A program made the translations under genes and the position numbers. The notes under the pieces are model-generated. The model worked only from the letters and a program-made list of their open reading frames with translations. It was not told the DNA's origin and did no database searches. DNA of 50,549 nucleotides, from the NCBI GenBank assembly GCA_002716745.1, contig PBBW01000005.1:360210-410758 (forward strand). Direction: 5' to 3'. The DNA comes from Gammaproteobacteria bacterium (GTDB lineage: Bacteria > Pseudomonadota > Gammaproteobacteria > Magnimaribacterales > TMED112). Positions 1-9,194 of the stretch are shown piece after piece; the stretch's first letter is position 1; the number at the start of each line of letters is the position of its first letter.

Positions 1-30
1 ACTATACAATTACTCACTTTAAACTTTTGC

Positions 31-59
31 TTGATGTTAAAGCACATAGTTTATATGAT
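31..59 (+). promoter_or_regulatory. Putative sigma70 promoter for tRNA-Pro/tRNA-Arg
   Basis: TTGATG (31-36), 17 bp spacer, TATGAT (54-59), 8 bp before the tRNA-Pro 5' end. Confidence 0.5.
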
Positions 60-67
60 TTCCCTTT

Positions 68-144
68 CGGGGCATAGCGCAGCCTGGTAGCGCACCTGGT
101 TTGGGACCAGGTGGTCGCAGGTTCAAATCCTGCTGCCCCGACCA
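68..144 (+). tRNA. tRNA-Pro(TGG)
   Basis: CGGGGCATAGCGCAGCCTGGTAGCGCACCTGGTTTGGGACCAGG...GGTTCAAATCC...CCCCGACCA; cloverleaf with TGG anticodon and encoded CCA. Confidence 0.97.
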
Positions 145-221
145 GCGCCAGTAGCTCAGCTGGATAGAGCAGTAGCCTTCTAAGCTATTGGTCGGGGGTT
201 CGAATCCTCCCTGGCGCGCCA
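145..221 (+). tRNA. tRNA-Arg(TCT)
   Basis: GCGCCAGTAGCTCAGCTGGATAGAGCAGTAGCCTTCTAAGCTA...GGTTCGAATCC...TGGCGCGCCA; TCT anticodon, encoded CCA. Confidence 0.97.
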
Positions 222-227
222 ATTTCT

Positions 228-1628
228 TTAGATGCCTATATTTTGGTATGACTTTATGAGTTTTTTAATTGAATAAATGTAAGCAGTTGTTCGTAATGAG
301 TCATATTTATTTTCGTTCCAAATTTCACTCATATTTTCATATGCTTCGGTCATCATGTCTTCAAGACCAGATCTAACCAGATCAATTTCAGTAGGGCCTT
401 GGTTGAGTAAGTTTTTAGTTTTTAGTGAAACTTTTGCTCCAGTTGAGCTCTCAATTACATTTATTAAAGAAGCGTTTTCATATTCTTTCCTTCTTTTTTC
501 CATTCTTCCAAATCTCATATGTTGTAAATTTCGCACCCACTCAAAGTAACTTACTGCAACACCGCCTGCATTTGCGTAAAGGTCAGGTATTATTAATACT
601 CCTCTTTTGCTCAACAAGTCATCTGCTCTGGAGGTAAGAGGTCCATTTGCCCCTTCACATATAAGTTTTGTACTAAGTTGCTCATAGTTATCTTCATTAA
701 TTGTGCCCTCTGTAGCTGCTGGGATGAAAATATCACAACTATTTAAAAAAACTTCTTGTTTGGTTTGCAGCTCTTTCTGATTTGGGTACTCATTTGCTTT
801 GCCAGATTCAGCTAACCATTTTCTTATAAGATCAATATCTAGACCTTTAGGATTGTAAAAACTTTGGTCCTTTTCAATTACTCCAACTATCAAGGACCCA
901 TGGTCTCTTAGTGCTCTGGCAGCAAAATACCCTACCTTCCCGAGGCCCTCAATAATAATGCTTTGTGATTCTAGCCCTCCTTTAATCCTAGTTTTCTTAA
1001 TATCTACCGAATTGAAAAAAGAATTAAGAGCATAGAAAAGACCTCTGCCAGTAGCTTCTGTCCTTCCATCAACACCCCCCATATTTTCAGGTTTACCTGT
1101 CACACAGGCATATGCGTTTATATCATGCGGATTTAGTCTTTTGTATTCATCAGCAATCCATGCCATTTCTTTTTTACCTGTACCCATATCTGGTGCAGGC
1201 ACATTAAGGCTTGGAGAAATTAACCCTCTTTTAACGAGCTCCTCTGTAAATCTTCTTGTAATTTTTTCTAAGTCTTCATCTGTATATTTACTAGGATCTA
1301 TTTTGAGGCCACCCTTAGAGCCTCCAAATGGAACATCTATTACAGCATTTTTAAATGTCATCAGCATTGCCATTGCTTCAACTTCTGATGCAGACACTGC
1401 TCGTGAGTATCTTATTCCACCTTTTACTGGCTCTAAATGTTCAGAATGTACTGCTCGCCACCCAGTAAAAACCTTAATACCGTTTGTTAGCTTTACCCCA
1501 AAACGTATTGTATGTGTGCTGTTACACGATTTAATTTGGTTTGCTAAACCTTTTTCGACATTAAGGTTTTCAATAGCCTTATCAAACATTTTTGAAACGC
1601 TCTTAATGAATAAATTATTTGACCCCAT
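228..1628 (-). CDS. gdhA: Glutamate dehydrogenase (Glu/Leu/Phe/Val dehydrogenase family)
   Basis: 466 aa ORF with PFGGSKGGLKIDP, NVPAPDMGTG and GLGKVGYFAA motifs. Confidence 0.9.
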   Translation of the reverse strand: MGSNNLFIKSVSKMFDKAIENLNVEKGLANQIKSCNSTHTIRFGVKLTNGIKVFTGWRAVHSEHLEPVKGGIRYSRAVSASEVEAMAMLMTFKNAVIDVPFGGSKGGLKIDPSKYTDEDLEKITRRFTEELVKRGLISPSLNVPAPDMGTGKKEMAWIADEYKRLNPHDINAYACVTGKPENMGGVDGRTEATGRGLFYALNSFFNSVDIKKTRIKGGLESQSIIIEGLGKVGYFAARALRDHGSLIVGVIEKDQSFYNPKGLDIDLIRKWLAESGKANEYPNQKELQTKQEVFLNSCDIFIPAATEGTINEDNYEQLSTKLICEGANGPLTSRADDLLSKRGVLIIPDLYANAGGVAVSYFEWVRNLQHMRFGRMEKRRKEYENASLINVIESSTGAKVSLKTKNLLNQGPTEIDLVRSGLEDMMTEAYENMSEIWNENKYDSLRTTAYIYSIKKLIKSYQNIGI

Positions 1629-1686
1629 CTTTCCCCTATTTATTGCATAATGATATAATTTTTTTTCTCAAAGGTCATAAAAAAAT

Positions 1687-1764
1687 GGTGGGCGTAGCTC
1701 AGTTGGTTAGAGCGCCGGTTTGTGGTACCGGAGGTCGAGGGTTCAACCCCCTTCGCCCACCCCA
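1687..1764 (+). tRNA. tRNA-His(GTG)
   Basis: GGTGGGCGTAGCTCAGTTGGTTAGAGCGCCGGTTTGTGGTACCGG...CGCCCACCCCA; GTG anticodon, extra 5' G (G-1) opposite C73. Confidence 0.96.
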
Positions 1765-1864
1765 TTTTTGAAGTTTAAACTTCCACACATCAAGTTCTCA
1801 CAAAAATTGTTCAAGTTTTATAGTTTTTTATTGTTTTATAAAAAAAGTGCTCTATATTTAAGAT

Positions 1865-2458
1865 ATGTTTGAAAGTAATTTGGTTCCAATGGTTGTTGAA
1901 CAAACCTCAAGAGGTGAGAGGGCATTCGACATATTCTCACGTCTTTTGAAAGACAGAATAATTTTTATTGTTGGTGGCATTGATGATTATGTTGCCAATC
2001 TTGTAGTTGCACAATTGCTTTTTTTGGAATCTGAAGACCCAAAAAAAGATATATATATGTACATAAACTCTCCAGGTGGGGTAATAACGTCAGGGCTCTC
2101 AATATTAGATACCATGAATTATCTTAAATGCGATGTTTCGACAGTGTGTTTTGGGCAAGCTGCAAGTATGGGAGCTGTTCTTCTTTCTTCTGGAGCAAAA
2201 GGTAAAAGATTTGCTCTACCAAATAGTAGAGTTATGATTCATCAGCCCTTAGGTGGAGCCAGAGGACAAGCAACAGATATTGAGATCCAAGCAAAAGAAA
2301 TTCTTACTCTTAAAGCGAAGCTAAATAAAATTCTTGCTGAAAACACAAAACAAGCTATCAAAAAAATCCAAGGTGATACTGAAAGGGATTATTTCATGAA
2401 TGCTGAAGAGGCAGTAGATTATGGTCTGGTTGATGAAATACTCGAAAATAGAAAATAA
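1865..2458 (+). CDS. clpP: ATP-dependent Clp protease proteolytic subunit
   Basis: 197 aa; [20 protein letters not shown] (Ser) and [18 protein letters not shown] (His) motifs. Confidence 0.97.
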   Translation: MFESNLVPMVVEQTSRGERAFDIFSRLLKDRIIFIVGGIDDYVANLVVAQLLFLESEDPKKDIYMYINSPGGVITSGLSILDTMNYLKCDVSTVCFGQAASMGAVLLSSGAKGKRFALPNSRVMIHQPLGGARGQATDIEIQAKEILTLKAKLNKILAENTKQAIKKIQGDTERDYFMNAEEAVDYGLVDEILENRK

Positions 2459-3690
2459 TGGAAATAGAAAAATCTAAATTAAGCTGTTCATTTTGCGGAA
2501 AAGATCAAGTTAAAGTAAAAAAACTTATAGCTGGACCAAATATTTATATTTGCAATGAGTGCGTAGATTTATGCAATGATATCTTGTTAGAAGAGGAAAG
2601 CTCTGAAGCCAACAAGGATTTATCAGTTGCTAAGCCTAAGGAGATCTATGAATATTTAAATAGTGTGATTATCGGGCAAGATGATGCAAAGAAAAAATTA
2701 TCTGTAGCAGTTTATAACCACTACAAAAGAGTATTGTCCGGAAAGAAAGATGACGTTGATGTTCAAAAAAGTAATGTGCTTTTATTAGGACCGACTGGAT
2801 CTGGCAAAACACTTCTTGCTCAAACTCTAGCAAATTATTTGGATGTTCCATTTGCGATTGCTGATGCAACATCCCTAACTGAGGCTGGATATGTTGGCGA
2901 AGATGTTGAGAACATAATCCAAAAGCTTTTAATAAATTGCGATTATGATATTGAGAGCGCACAAAAAGGCATAATTTATATTGACGAAATAGATAAAATT
3001 TCAAAGAAAGGAGAGAACGTTTCCATTACTAGAGATGTATCAGGAGAGGGTGTGCAACAAGCATTATTAAAGATTATTGAGGGAACAACGGCATCGATCC
3101 CACCACAGGGAGGAAGAAAACATCCTCAGCAAGAATTTCTTCAAATCGATACAAAAAATATCCTTTTTATTTGTGGAGGAGCATTTAATGGACTTGAGGA
3201 ACAAATTAAAAAACGTATTTCCAATACTTCTATAGGGTTTACAACTGATACCCCAGGACAACTCGAATACAACAAAGGGAGTTTATTTAAAAAAGCTAGG
3301 AGCCAAGATTTAATAAAGTACGGAATAATTCCTGAATTTATTGGTAGATTTCCAGTTGTAGCTGCACTTGAAGAGTTATCTGAAAAAGAGCTTGTTAAGG
3401 TTATGTCAGAAACTAAAAATTCTATTTCCAAGCAATTTGAGTATCTATTTCAGCTTGATGATATTAACTTGGAATTCACAATAGATGCATTCAAAGAGAT
3501 TGCTAAAGAAGCAAAAAAAAGTTCTTCTGGAGCACGGGCTCTGAGATCAATTTTCGAAGAAATTCTTCAAGATTCTATGTTTGAGTTACCATCTGTATCT
3601 ACAAAGATAGATAAAATACTAATTGATAAAAATATAGTAAAAAATAGAGAAAACCCTTTGAAGCTAATATCTAAAAAAGTAGCTAATTAG
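2458..3690 (+). CDS. clpX: ATP-dependent Clp protease ATP-binding subunit ClpX
   Basis: 410 aa; N-terminal CSFCGK...ICNECVDLC zinc-binding domain, [18 protein letters not shown] Walker A, downstream of clpP. Confidence 0.97.
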   Translation: MEIEKSKLSCSFCGKDQVKVKKLIAGPNIYICNECVDLCNDILLEEESSEANKDLSVAKPKEIYEYLNSVIIGQDDAKKKLSVAVYNHYKRVLSGKKDDVDVQKSNVLLLGPTGSGKTLLAQTLANYLDVPFAIADATSLTEAGYVGEDVENIIQKLLINCDYDIESAQKGIIYIDEIDKISKKGENVSITRDVSGEGVQQALLKIIEGTTASIPPQGGRKHPQQEFLQIDTKNILFICGGAFNGLEEQIKKRISNTSIGFTTDTPGQLEYNKGSLFKKARSQDLIKYGIIPEFIGRFPVVAALEELSEKELVKVMSETKNSISKQFEYLFQLDDINLEFTIDAFKEIAKEAKKSSSGARALRSIFEEILQDSMFELPSVSTKIDKILIDKNIVKNRENPLKLISKKVAN

Positions 3691-6003
3691 ATGTCAGAAA
3701 GTATTAATGTGAAAGTTAAGATGCCAATGATCCCTCTAAGGGATGTAGTAATATTTCCTAATACTGTATCGACTTTATTTGTGGGTCGAGAAAAGTCAAT
3801 TTTTTCCTTAGAAGACGCCCTTAGGACTAATAAAAAGATATTCCTAATTGCTCAAAATTCTCCATCTAATGAAGAGCCAACTATTGATGATTTACCAAAA
3901 GTTGGAACTATTTCTACTTTACTTCAGATGATCAAACTTCCAGATGGGACTGTAAAAATTCTTGTTGAAGGGATACAAAGAGCAACTCTAGATAACGTAA
4001 TAATTGAAAAAGGATATTTTGCAAACATATTAAAAATTGATGAACAGTCAGAAGACTCAAAGTATGAGAGAGACTTGCTTGCTACAATTAAAAACCAATT
4101 TACAGAATTTGTTTCAGTATCAAAAAAAGTTTCATTTGAAATCATTAACCAAGTCCAATCGATGGCTAGTTTGTCAAAAGTTGTTGATGTGATTTCTTCA
4201 AATATTCATTTATCTATCAAGGATAAACAGGAAATACTCGAAAAATTAAAGATTACCGACAGAGCAGAGTTTCTTTCAAGTTTGTTGGAATCGCAGATAG
4301 ATCTGATAGAGGTTGAGCAAAGAATTAGGGGAAGAGTACGAAAACAGATGGAAAAATCTCAAAAAGAATATTTTTTAAATGAGCAGATTAAAGCTGCACA
4401 AAAAGAATTAGGTGAAATCGGAGAAGAAAAAAATGAACTTGATGAACTGCAAAACAAAATAGAGGAAACAAAACTATCAAAAGAGGCACTTGAAAAAGTA
4501 AATTCAGAATTCTCAAAACTCAAACAAATGTCACCCATGTCTGCAGAAGCGACAGTTGTTAGAACCTATATAGATACTTTACTTGAAGTTCCATGGAACA
4601 AGACAACTAAAATAAATGTGGATTTAGGTAAGGCAAAGAAGATTCTAGATGAAGATCACTATGGCTTGAAAGAAGTAAAAGAGCGGATTCTTGAGTACCT
4701 TGCAGTTCAAAAAAGAGTCAAGAAAATGAAAGCACCTGTACTGTGTTTTGTTGGTCCACCAGGCGTTGGAAAAACCTCTTTGGGCGAATCAATAGCAAGA
4801 TCAGTTAATCGGGAATTTATTCGTCTTTCACTGGGAGGAGTAAGAGATGAAGCAGAGATTCGTGGCCATAGAAAAACTTATATAGGATCTATGCCAGGAA
4901 AAATAATTCAAAAACTCTCCAAAGCCCAAGTTAAGAATCCTTTATTCTTACTCGACGAAATTGATAAAGTTGGAATGGACCACAGAGGAGACCCAAGCTC
5001 AGCTCTCTTGGAAGTTCTTGATCCAGAACAAAATAATAGCTTTAATGATCACTATCTTGAAGTTGACTATGACTTGTCAGAGGTTATGTTTATATGTACA
5101 GCAAATTCACTTAATATTCCTGCTCCTTTACTAGATAGAATGGAAATTATCAGATTGCCTGGGTATATTGAGGATGAAAAGCTAAATATTGCAAAAAATT
5201 ATCTCGTTCCGCGTAATCTAGATAAAAATGGTCTATCTGAAAAAGAAGTATCATTTAGTGTGAATTCAATACTAAAAATAATAAGAAATTATACCAGAGA
5301 GGCAGGTGTAAGAAGTCTTGATAGACAGCTCAATAAAATATGTAGAAAAAAAGTTAAAGATATTTCTATGAAGAAACCTTCTTCAACAAAAATAGATAAT
5401 AGGGCAATAAGAAATATATTAGGTTCTGAGCCATACAAATTTGGACAATTTGACGAGCAGAATCAAAAAGGCCAAGTAAATGGACTTGCCTGGACTTCAG
5501 TTGGAGGCGAGCTTCTTAAAATTGAGGCTGCATTAATTGCCGGCAAAGGTAGAATAATTAAAACAGGCTCACTTGGTGATGTTATGCAAGAGTCAATCCA
5601 AGCTGCACTTACGGTAGCAAAAAACATAGCGAATAAAGAAAAGATAAAAAAAGATTTCTTTGAAATTCACGATCTACATATTCATGTACCAGAAGGTGCA
5701 ACTCCGAAAGATGGACCCTCGGCGGGCATAACAATGTGCACGGCTATCGCTTCCGTTGTTTTATCAAAAGATATTAAAGCAAACCTCGCAATGACTGGGG
5801 AGATTACTTTAGCTGGAAGAGTCCTTAAAATTGGTGGCCTCAAAGAAAAACTAATTGCAGCCAAAAGAAGTGGAATAACTAATGTACTTATTCCTAAGGA
5901 AAATCTTGGAGACACTGAGGAGATTGAAGCAAACGTTTTAAAGAATCTAAACATTATTCCAGTCGAGAATATAGAAGAAGTATTAGCAGAAGCGCTAATT
6001 TGA
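3691..6003 (+). CDS. lon: ATP-dependent protease La (Lon)
   Basis: 770 aa; FVGPPGVGKTSLGESIA Walker A and PKDGPSAGITM catalytic Ser region. Confidence 0.97.
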   Translation: MSESINVKVKMPMIPLRDVVIFPNTVSTLFVGREKSIFSLEDALRTNKKIFLIAQNSPSNEEPTIDDLPKVGTISTLLQMIKLPDGTVKILVEGIQRATLDNVIIEKGYFANILKIDEQSEDSKYERDLLATIKNQFTEFVSVSKKVSFEIINQVQSMASLSKVVDVISSNIHLSIKDKQEILEKLKITDRAEFLSSLLESQIDLIEVEQRIRGRVRKQMEKSQKEYFLNEQIKAAQKELGEIGEEKNELDELQNKIEETKLSKEALEKVNSEFSKLKQMSPMSAEATVVRTYIDTLLEVPWNKTTKINVDLGKAKKILDEDHYGLKEVKERILEYLAVQKRVKKMKAPVLCFVGPPGVGKTSLGESIARSVNREFIRLSLGGVRDEAEIRGHRKTYIGSMPGKIIQKLSKAQVKNPLFLLDEIDKVGMDHRGDPSSALLEVLDPEQNNSFNDHYLEVDYDLSEVMFICTANSLNIPAPLLDRMEIIRLPGYIEDEKLNIAKNYLVPRNLDKNGLSEKEVSFSVNSILKIIRNYTREAGVRSLDRQLNKICRKKVKDISMKKPSSTKIDNRAIRNILGSEPYKFGQFDEQNQKGQVNGLAWTSVGGELLKIEAALIAGKGRIIKTGSLGDVMQESIQAALTVAKNIANKEKIKKDFFEIHDLHIHVPEGATPKDGPSAGITMCTAIASVVLSKDIKANLAMTGEITLAGRVLKIGGLKEKLIAAKRSGITNVLIPKENLGDTEEIEANVLKNLNIIPVENIEEVLAEALI

Positions 6004-6035
6004 AGCATTCAAAGCGTTCAAAGTCAAGAAATAGC

Positions 6036-6058
6036 AAATTAATAAAGTTTAATTTTTT
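6036..6058 (+). terminator. Weak AT-only hairpin plus T-run after lon
   Basis: AAATTAA (6036-6042) / TTAATTT (6049-6055) followed by TTT. Confidence 0.3.
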
Positions 6059-6070
6059 ACATACTTTTGC

Positions 6071-6099
6071 TTGATTTATTGATTTTTAGGGACTAATGT
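6071..6099 (+). promoter_or_regulatory. Possible promoter of hupB
   Basis: TTGATT (6071-6076), 17 bp, TAATGT (6094-6099); weak -10. Confidence 0.3.
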
Positions 6100-6137
6100 T
6101 ATTAAAAGCCTTTAACTAGGCGTTTTGAGGAGATTTT

Positions 6138-6413
6138 ATGAATAAGGCTGATTTAATTGATGTTGTTGCCAGTGAAACTGGTAGCACAAAAGTCGATGCT
6201 GCTAAAGCATTAGATGCTGTTGTTAACGCTGTGACAGGTGCACTTGCACAAGGTGATTCTGTTTCATTGGTAGGCTTTGGAACATTCTCTGTTAGACAGA
6301 GAGCTGCTAGAGAGGGTATAAACCCTCAGAATCCTTCACAAAAGATTCACATTCCTGCAGCAACCGTACCAGTTTTTAAAGCAGGTAAAGCACTAAAAGC
6401 TTCAGTAAATTAA
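6138..6413 (+). CDS. hupB: DNA-binding protein HU
   Basis: 91 aa; MNKADLIDVVA...GFGTFSVRQRAAREGINPQ; GAGGAG ribosome-binding site. Confidence 0.96.
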   Translation: MNKADLIDVVASETGSTKVDAAKALDAVVNAVTGALAQGDSVSLVGFGTFSVRQRAAREGINPQNPSQKIHIPAATVPVFKAGKALKASVN

Positions 6414-6425
6414 TTAATAACTGAG

Positions 6426-8279
6426 TTGATCAGTTTCTTACGTGAGAGGCTACAAGGAATTGTAGCCTTTTCTTTTCTTGGAATAGTTGCCCTAACATTT
6501 GCGTTTCTGGGTTTGCCCACCTTTGCGCAATCATTTACAAATAATGATTATGCTAAGATTGGAAATTACGGTATATCGCAATCAGAATATTTCAGAACAA
6601 GAAGCCAAATTGAACAAAACATTAGAGACCAGTTTGGCCAACAAATAGATTTAAACCCTTTATCTTCATTTATAGAGGAGCAAGCAAAAACATCGCTTAT
6701 TGAAAAATATTCAATTATTAGATTCTTTGATGAATTGAATTTGAAAATACCAACAAATTATATTGAGACTGAATTATCGAGAAATGAAGCCTTTCAAATT
6801 GATGGAGCTTTTGATCAAGAGGCATTTAAAAACTATTTAATAAATTTTAATTTATCAAAAGAGCAGCTTATTAGAGATTATTCAAGTGACCTCAAATTGA
6901 ATCTGTCAGTAGCCTTACTAGATTCTTTAGTAAATGTCTTTGATTCTACATTGGAACAATACCTTGATTTACTTACTGAAAAAAGAACTATTAAATTTGT
7001 GTCATTAGACACATCTAATGTCCTTATTGATTATCAACCTGAAAATCAACAACTACTTGAATACTATGAATCTAATAGCGATCAATTTTTGGTTCCTGAA
7101 AAGATATCATTCAATGTGATTGATTTAGATAAAGAAGCCCTAGAGATTTCGGTAAGCGAAACAGAATTGAAAAATGCCTATGATCTTTATTTACAAAATA
7201 TACCCGATGGTGAAAAAAGAGTTTCCCATGCAATGATTATTCGTGAAAATTATGAAGACGAAGAATCGTTTAATGAAAAAGTTTTGCTTGCTGAGGACGC
7301 GCTTAGAAAAGAATCATTCGAAGATGTGGTACAGAATTTTTCAGATGATGAAGGAACCCTTGAAGAAAATGGTGATTTAGGCTTCACAGATGGTGAAGTT
7401 TTTCCTGAGGAATTTGAGTCAGTAATAGCAGCCCTTTCAAAAGGGGAAATTTCAGAAAAAATATTTTATGAAGGAAATGTCCACTTTCTTAAAATAACTG
7501 ATGTTAGTGGTGTAGAAATCGAAGAGTTCAGCGAAAAATCTGATGAACTTTTAATAGAAATAAAAGATATTAAATTTGAAGACGCTATCTTGAATATTCA
7601 AAGATCAATTACAGGCAGCAATATAAGTTTAGAGCAGCTCGAGGAGCAATTCAAAACAACTGCGATCTTATTTCAAGAATTACCACGTGGAGAAAGTGGC
7701 TATGATAGCGAAAATGAGAATTTAATATTTGATACAAATATAAATTCTTGGTCAGCCCCAGTTAATATAAGTAATGATAGTTTTCAACTTGTTCAGCCAG
7801 TTGTGAAAATAGATGAGAGTATCGAAGACTTTGAATTAGTTAAGGAAGACATAATTGCTATTCTAGTTCAAAGAGCAAAATTAAAAATACTTGAAGATGC
7901 ATATGCTGCTTCTGATTTAATTACCTTAGATACAGAATCTCTTTTGCAACAGTTTCCGATTGAAAACTTCAAAATTGAAGAATTTAAAGACATTAACAGA
8001 ACAACCTCATTATTATCAAACGACATAGTAAATGTTGTTTTCAACCAAGCAGAAACAGGAAAGATAAAAAAAGAATTAGTTAACAATACTCTATTTATTT
8101 TTAATATTTTAGAGCGTAATTCTGGGGAGCATGACTCAGTGGGTGAAGAGGACAGGGCATCAATAATATCCCAATCAAGATCGAGCCAACTTCAATACAT
8201 TTTTAATGCTTTAAGAGCTGAGTATGAGCTTGATAACAAATATTCAGAGAATGAGCTAATAGTTAATCAAACTTCATAG
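6426..8279 (+). CDS. ppiD: PpiD-like membrane-anchored peptidyl-prolyl cis-trans isomerase (SurA_N / parvulin)
   Basis: 617 aa with N-terminal TM and parvulin-like region RVSHAMIIREN...DLGFTDGEVFPEEFE; synteny lon-hupB-ppiD; TTG start. Confidence 0.88.
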   Translation: MISFLRERLQGIVAFSFLGIVALTFAFLGLPTFAQSFTNNDYAKIGNYGISQSEYFRTRSQIEQNIRDQFGQQIDLNPLSSFIEEQAKTSLIEKYSIIRFFDELNLKIPTNYIETELSRNEAFQIDGAFDQEAFKNYLINFNLSKEQLIRDYSSDLKLNLSVALLDSLVNVFDSTLEQYLDLLTEKRTIKFVSLDTSNVLIDYQPENQQLLEYYESNSDQFLVPEKISFNVIDLDKEALEISVSETELKNAYDLYLQNIPDGEKRVSHAMIIRENYEDEESFNEKVLLAEDALRKESFEDVVQNFSDDEGTLEENGDLGFTDGEVFPEEFESVIAALSKGEISEKIFYEGNVHFLKITDVSGVEIEEFSEKSDELLIEIKDIKFEDAILNIQRSITGSNISLEQLEEQFKTTAILFQELPRGESGYDSENENLIFDTNINSWSAPVNISNDSFQLVQPVVKIDESIEDFELVKEDIIAILVQRAKLKILEDAYAASDLITLDTESLLQQFPIENFKIEEFKDINRTTSLLSNDIVNVVFNQAETGKIKKELVNNTLFIFNILERNSGEHDSVGEEDRASIISQSRSSQLQYIFNALRAEYELDNKYSENELIVNQTS

Positions 8280-9036
8280 CCTGGATATTGTAACCGCCAT
8301 CAACATATATTATTTGGCCGGTAATTCCACTTGATAGGTCACTTAAAAGGAAGGTAGAGGTATTTCCTACTTCTTTAGCTGTTATATTTCTACCTAGAGG
8401 CGTCTCTTTGCCATGCTTATTTAGCATCGATTTAAAGCCTTTTATTCCTGAGGCTGCTAAGGTTTTAATTGGTCCAGCTGATACTGCATTAACTCGTATT
8501 CCTTTTGAGCCAAGCGAAGCTGAAAAGTATCTTACACTTGCCTCTAAGCTTGCTTTAGCCATTCCCATAACATTATAGTTTGGAGTTGCTTCTTGAGATC
8601 CAATATAGGTTAAGGTAATAATTGAAGATGATTTAGACATATAAGGAGCAGCTTCTTTTACTATAGCTGCAAAACTGTATGAGCTTATGTCGTGTGTAAT
8701 TGCAAAACCTTCTCTTGTAATACAGTCTTCAATGTTCCCTGATATCTGATCTACTGGAGAAAAACCAACTGAGTGAACTATTCCATCAATTTCACCCCAA
8801 TTTTCAACGCAATTTTTAATTAAGTGTTTGATCTCTGAATCATTAGACAAATCACAAACAAACGTTTTTGCATCACCATGAGTAGCTGAAAAACTATTAA
8901 TAAATTTTTCAAACCTTTCGTTTTGATAGCTAAAAGCCAGTTCTGCACCTTGCTCATATAAAACATCGCAAATAGATGCAGCAATAGAATATTTATTTGC
9001 CAAACCAATAACTAATATTTTTTTATCATTAACCAT
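8263..9036 (-). CDS. fabI: Enoyl-ACP reductase (NADH) FabI
   Basis: Starts MVNDKKILVIGLANKYSIA; LTYIGSQEATPNYNVMGMAKASLEA (Y-x6-K). The supplied ORF (to 9150) probably extends past the real start at 9036. Confidence 0.94.
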   Translation of the reverse strand: MVNDKKILVIGLANKYSIAASICDVLYEQGAELAFSYQNERFEKFINSFSATHGDAKTFVCDLSNDSEIKHLIKNCVENWGEIDGIVHSVGFSPVDQISGNIEDCITREGFAITHDISSYSFAAIVKEAAPYMSKSSSIITLTYIGSQEATPNYNVMGMAKASLEASVRYFSASLGSKGIRVNAVSAGPIKTLAASGIKGFKSMLNKHGKETPLGRNITAKEVGNTSTFLLSDLSSGITGQIIYVDGGYNIQAMKFD

Positions 9037-9194
9037 GATTGCATTATAAAAGAAAATACTAAGTAAAAATAATGTTTCAACTAGTTTAATCTTTGTATCA
9101 CAGGTTACTAGAAACTTAAAAGACACATTTTTGTCACACAAATGTAACATAATGGGCTAATATAGATACTATTGAGTTAAAAAAGGGATTAATT

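Noticed and set aside
37-222. 61-aa minus-strand ORF (GGFEPPTNS...QDLNLRPPGPKPGALPGCA)
   Set aside because: It is the antisense of tRNA-Pro and tRNA-Arg; such tRNA-derived peptides are common false ORFs.
1141-1650. 169-aa plus-strand ORF antisense to gdhA, and other antisense ORFs (e.g. 17009-17308, 17333-17692, 23595-23900, 43148-43456)
   Set aside because: Each lies opposite a well-supported gene, with no recognisable domain and no separate start signals.
9122-9135. GACA-N6-TGTC dyad upstream of the TBDR at 9195 as a second copy of the TBDR/GH16 operator
   Set aside because: Half-sites are shorter and the spacing differs (6 versus 8), so I cannot call it the same motif.
9037-9150. 38-residue N-terminal extension of the FabI ORF
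   Set aside because: FabI proteins begin close to the NAD-binding motif; ATG at 9036 gives the expected N-terminus, and the extension reads as intergenic/promoter DNA.
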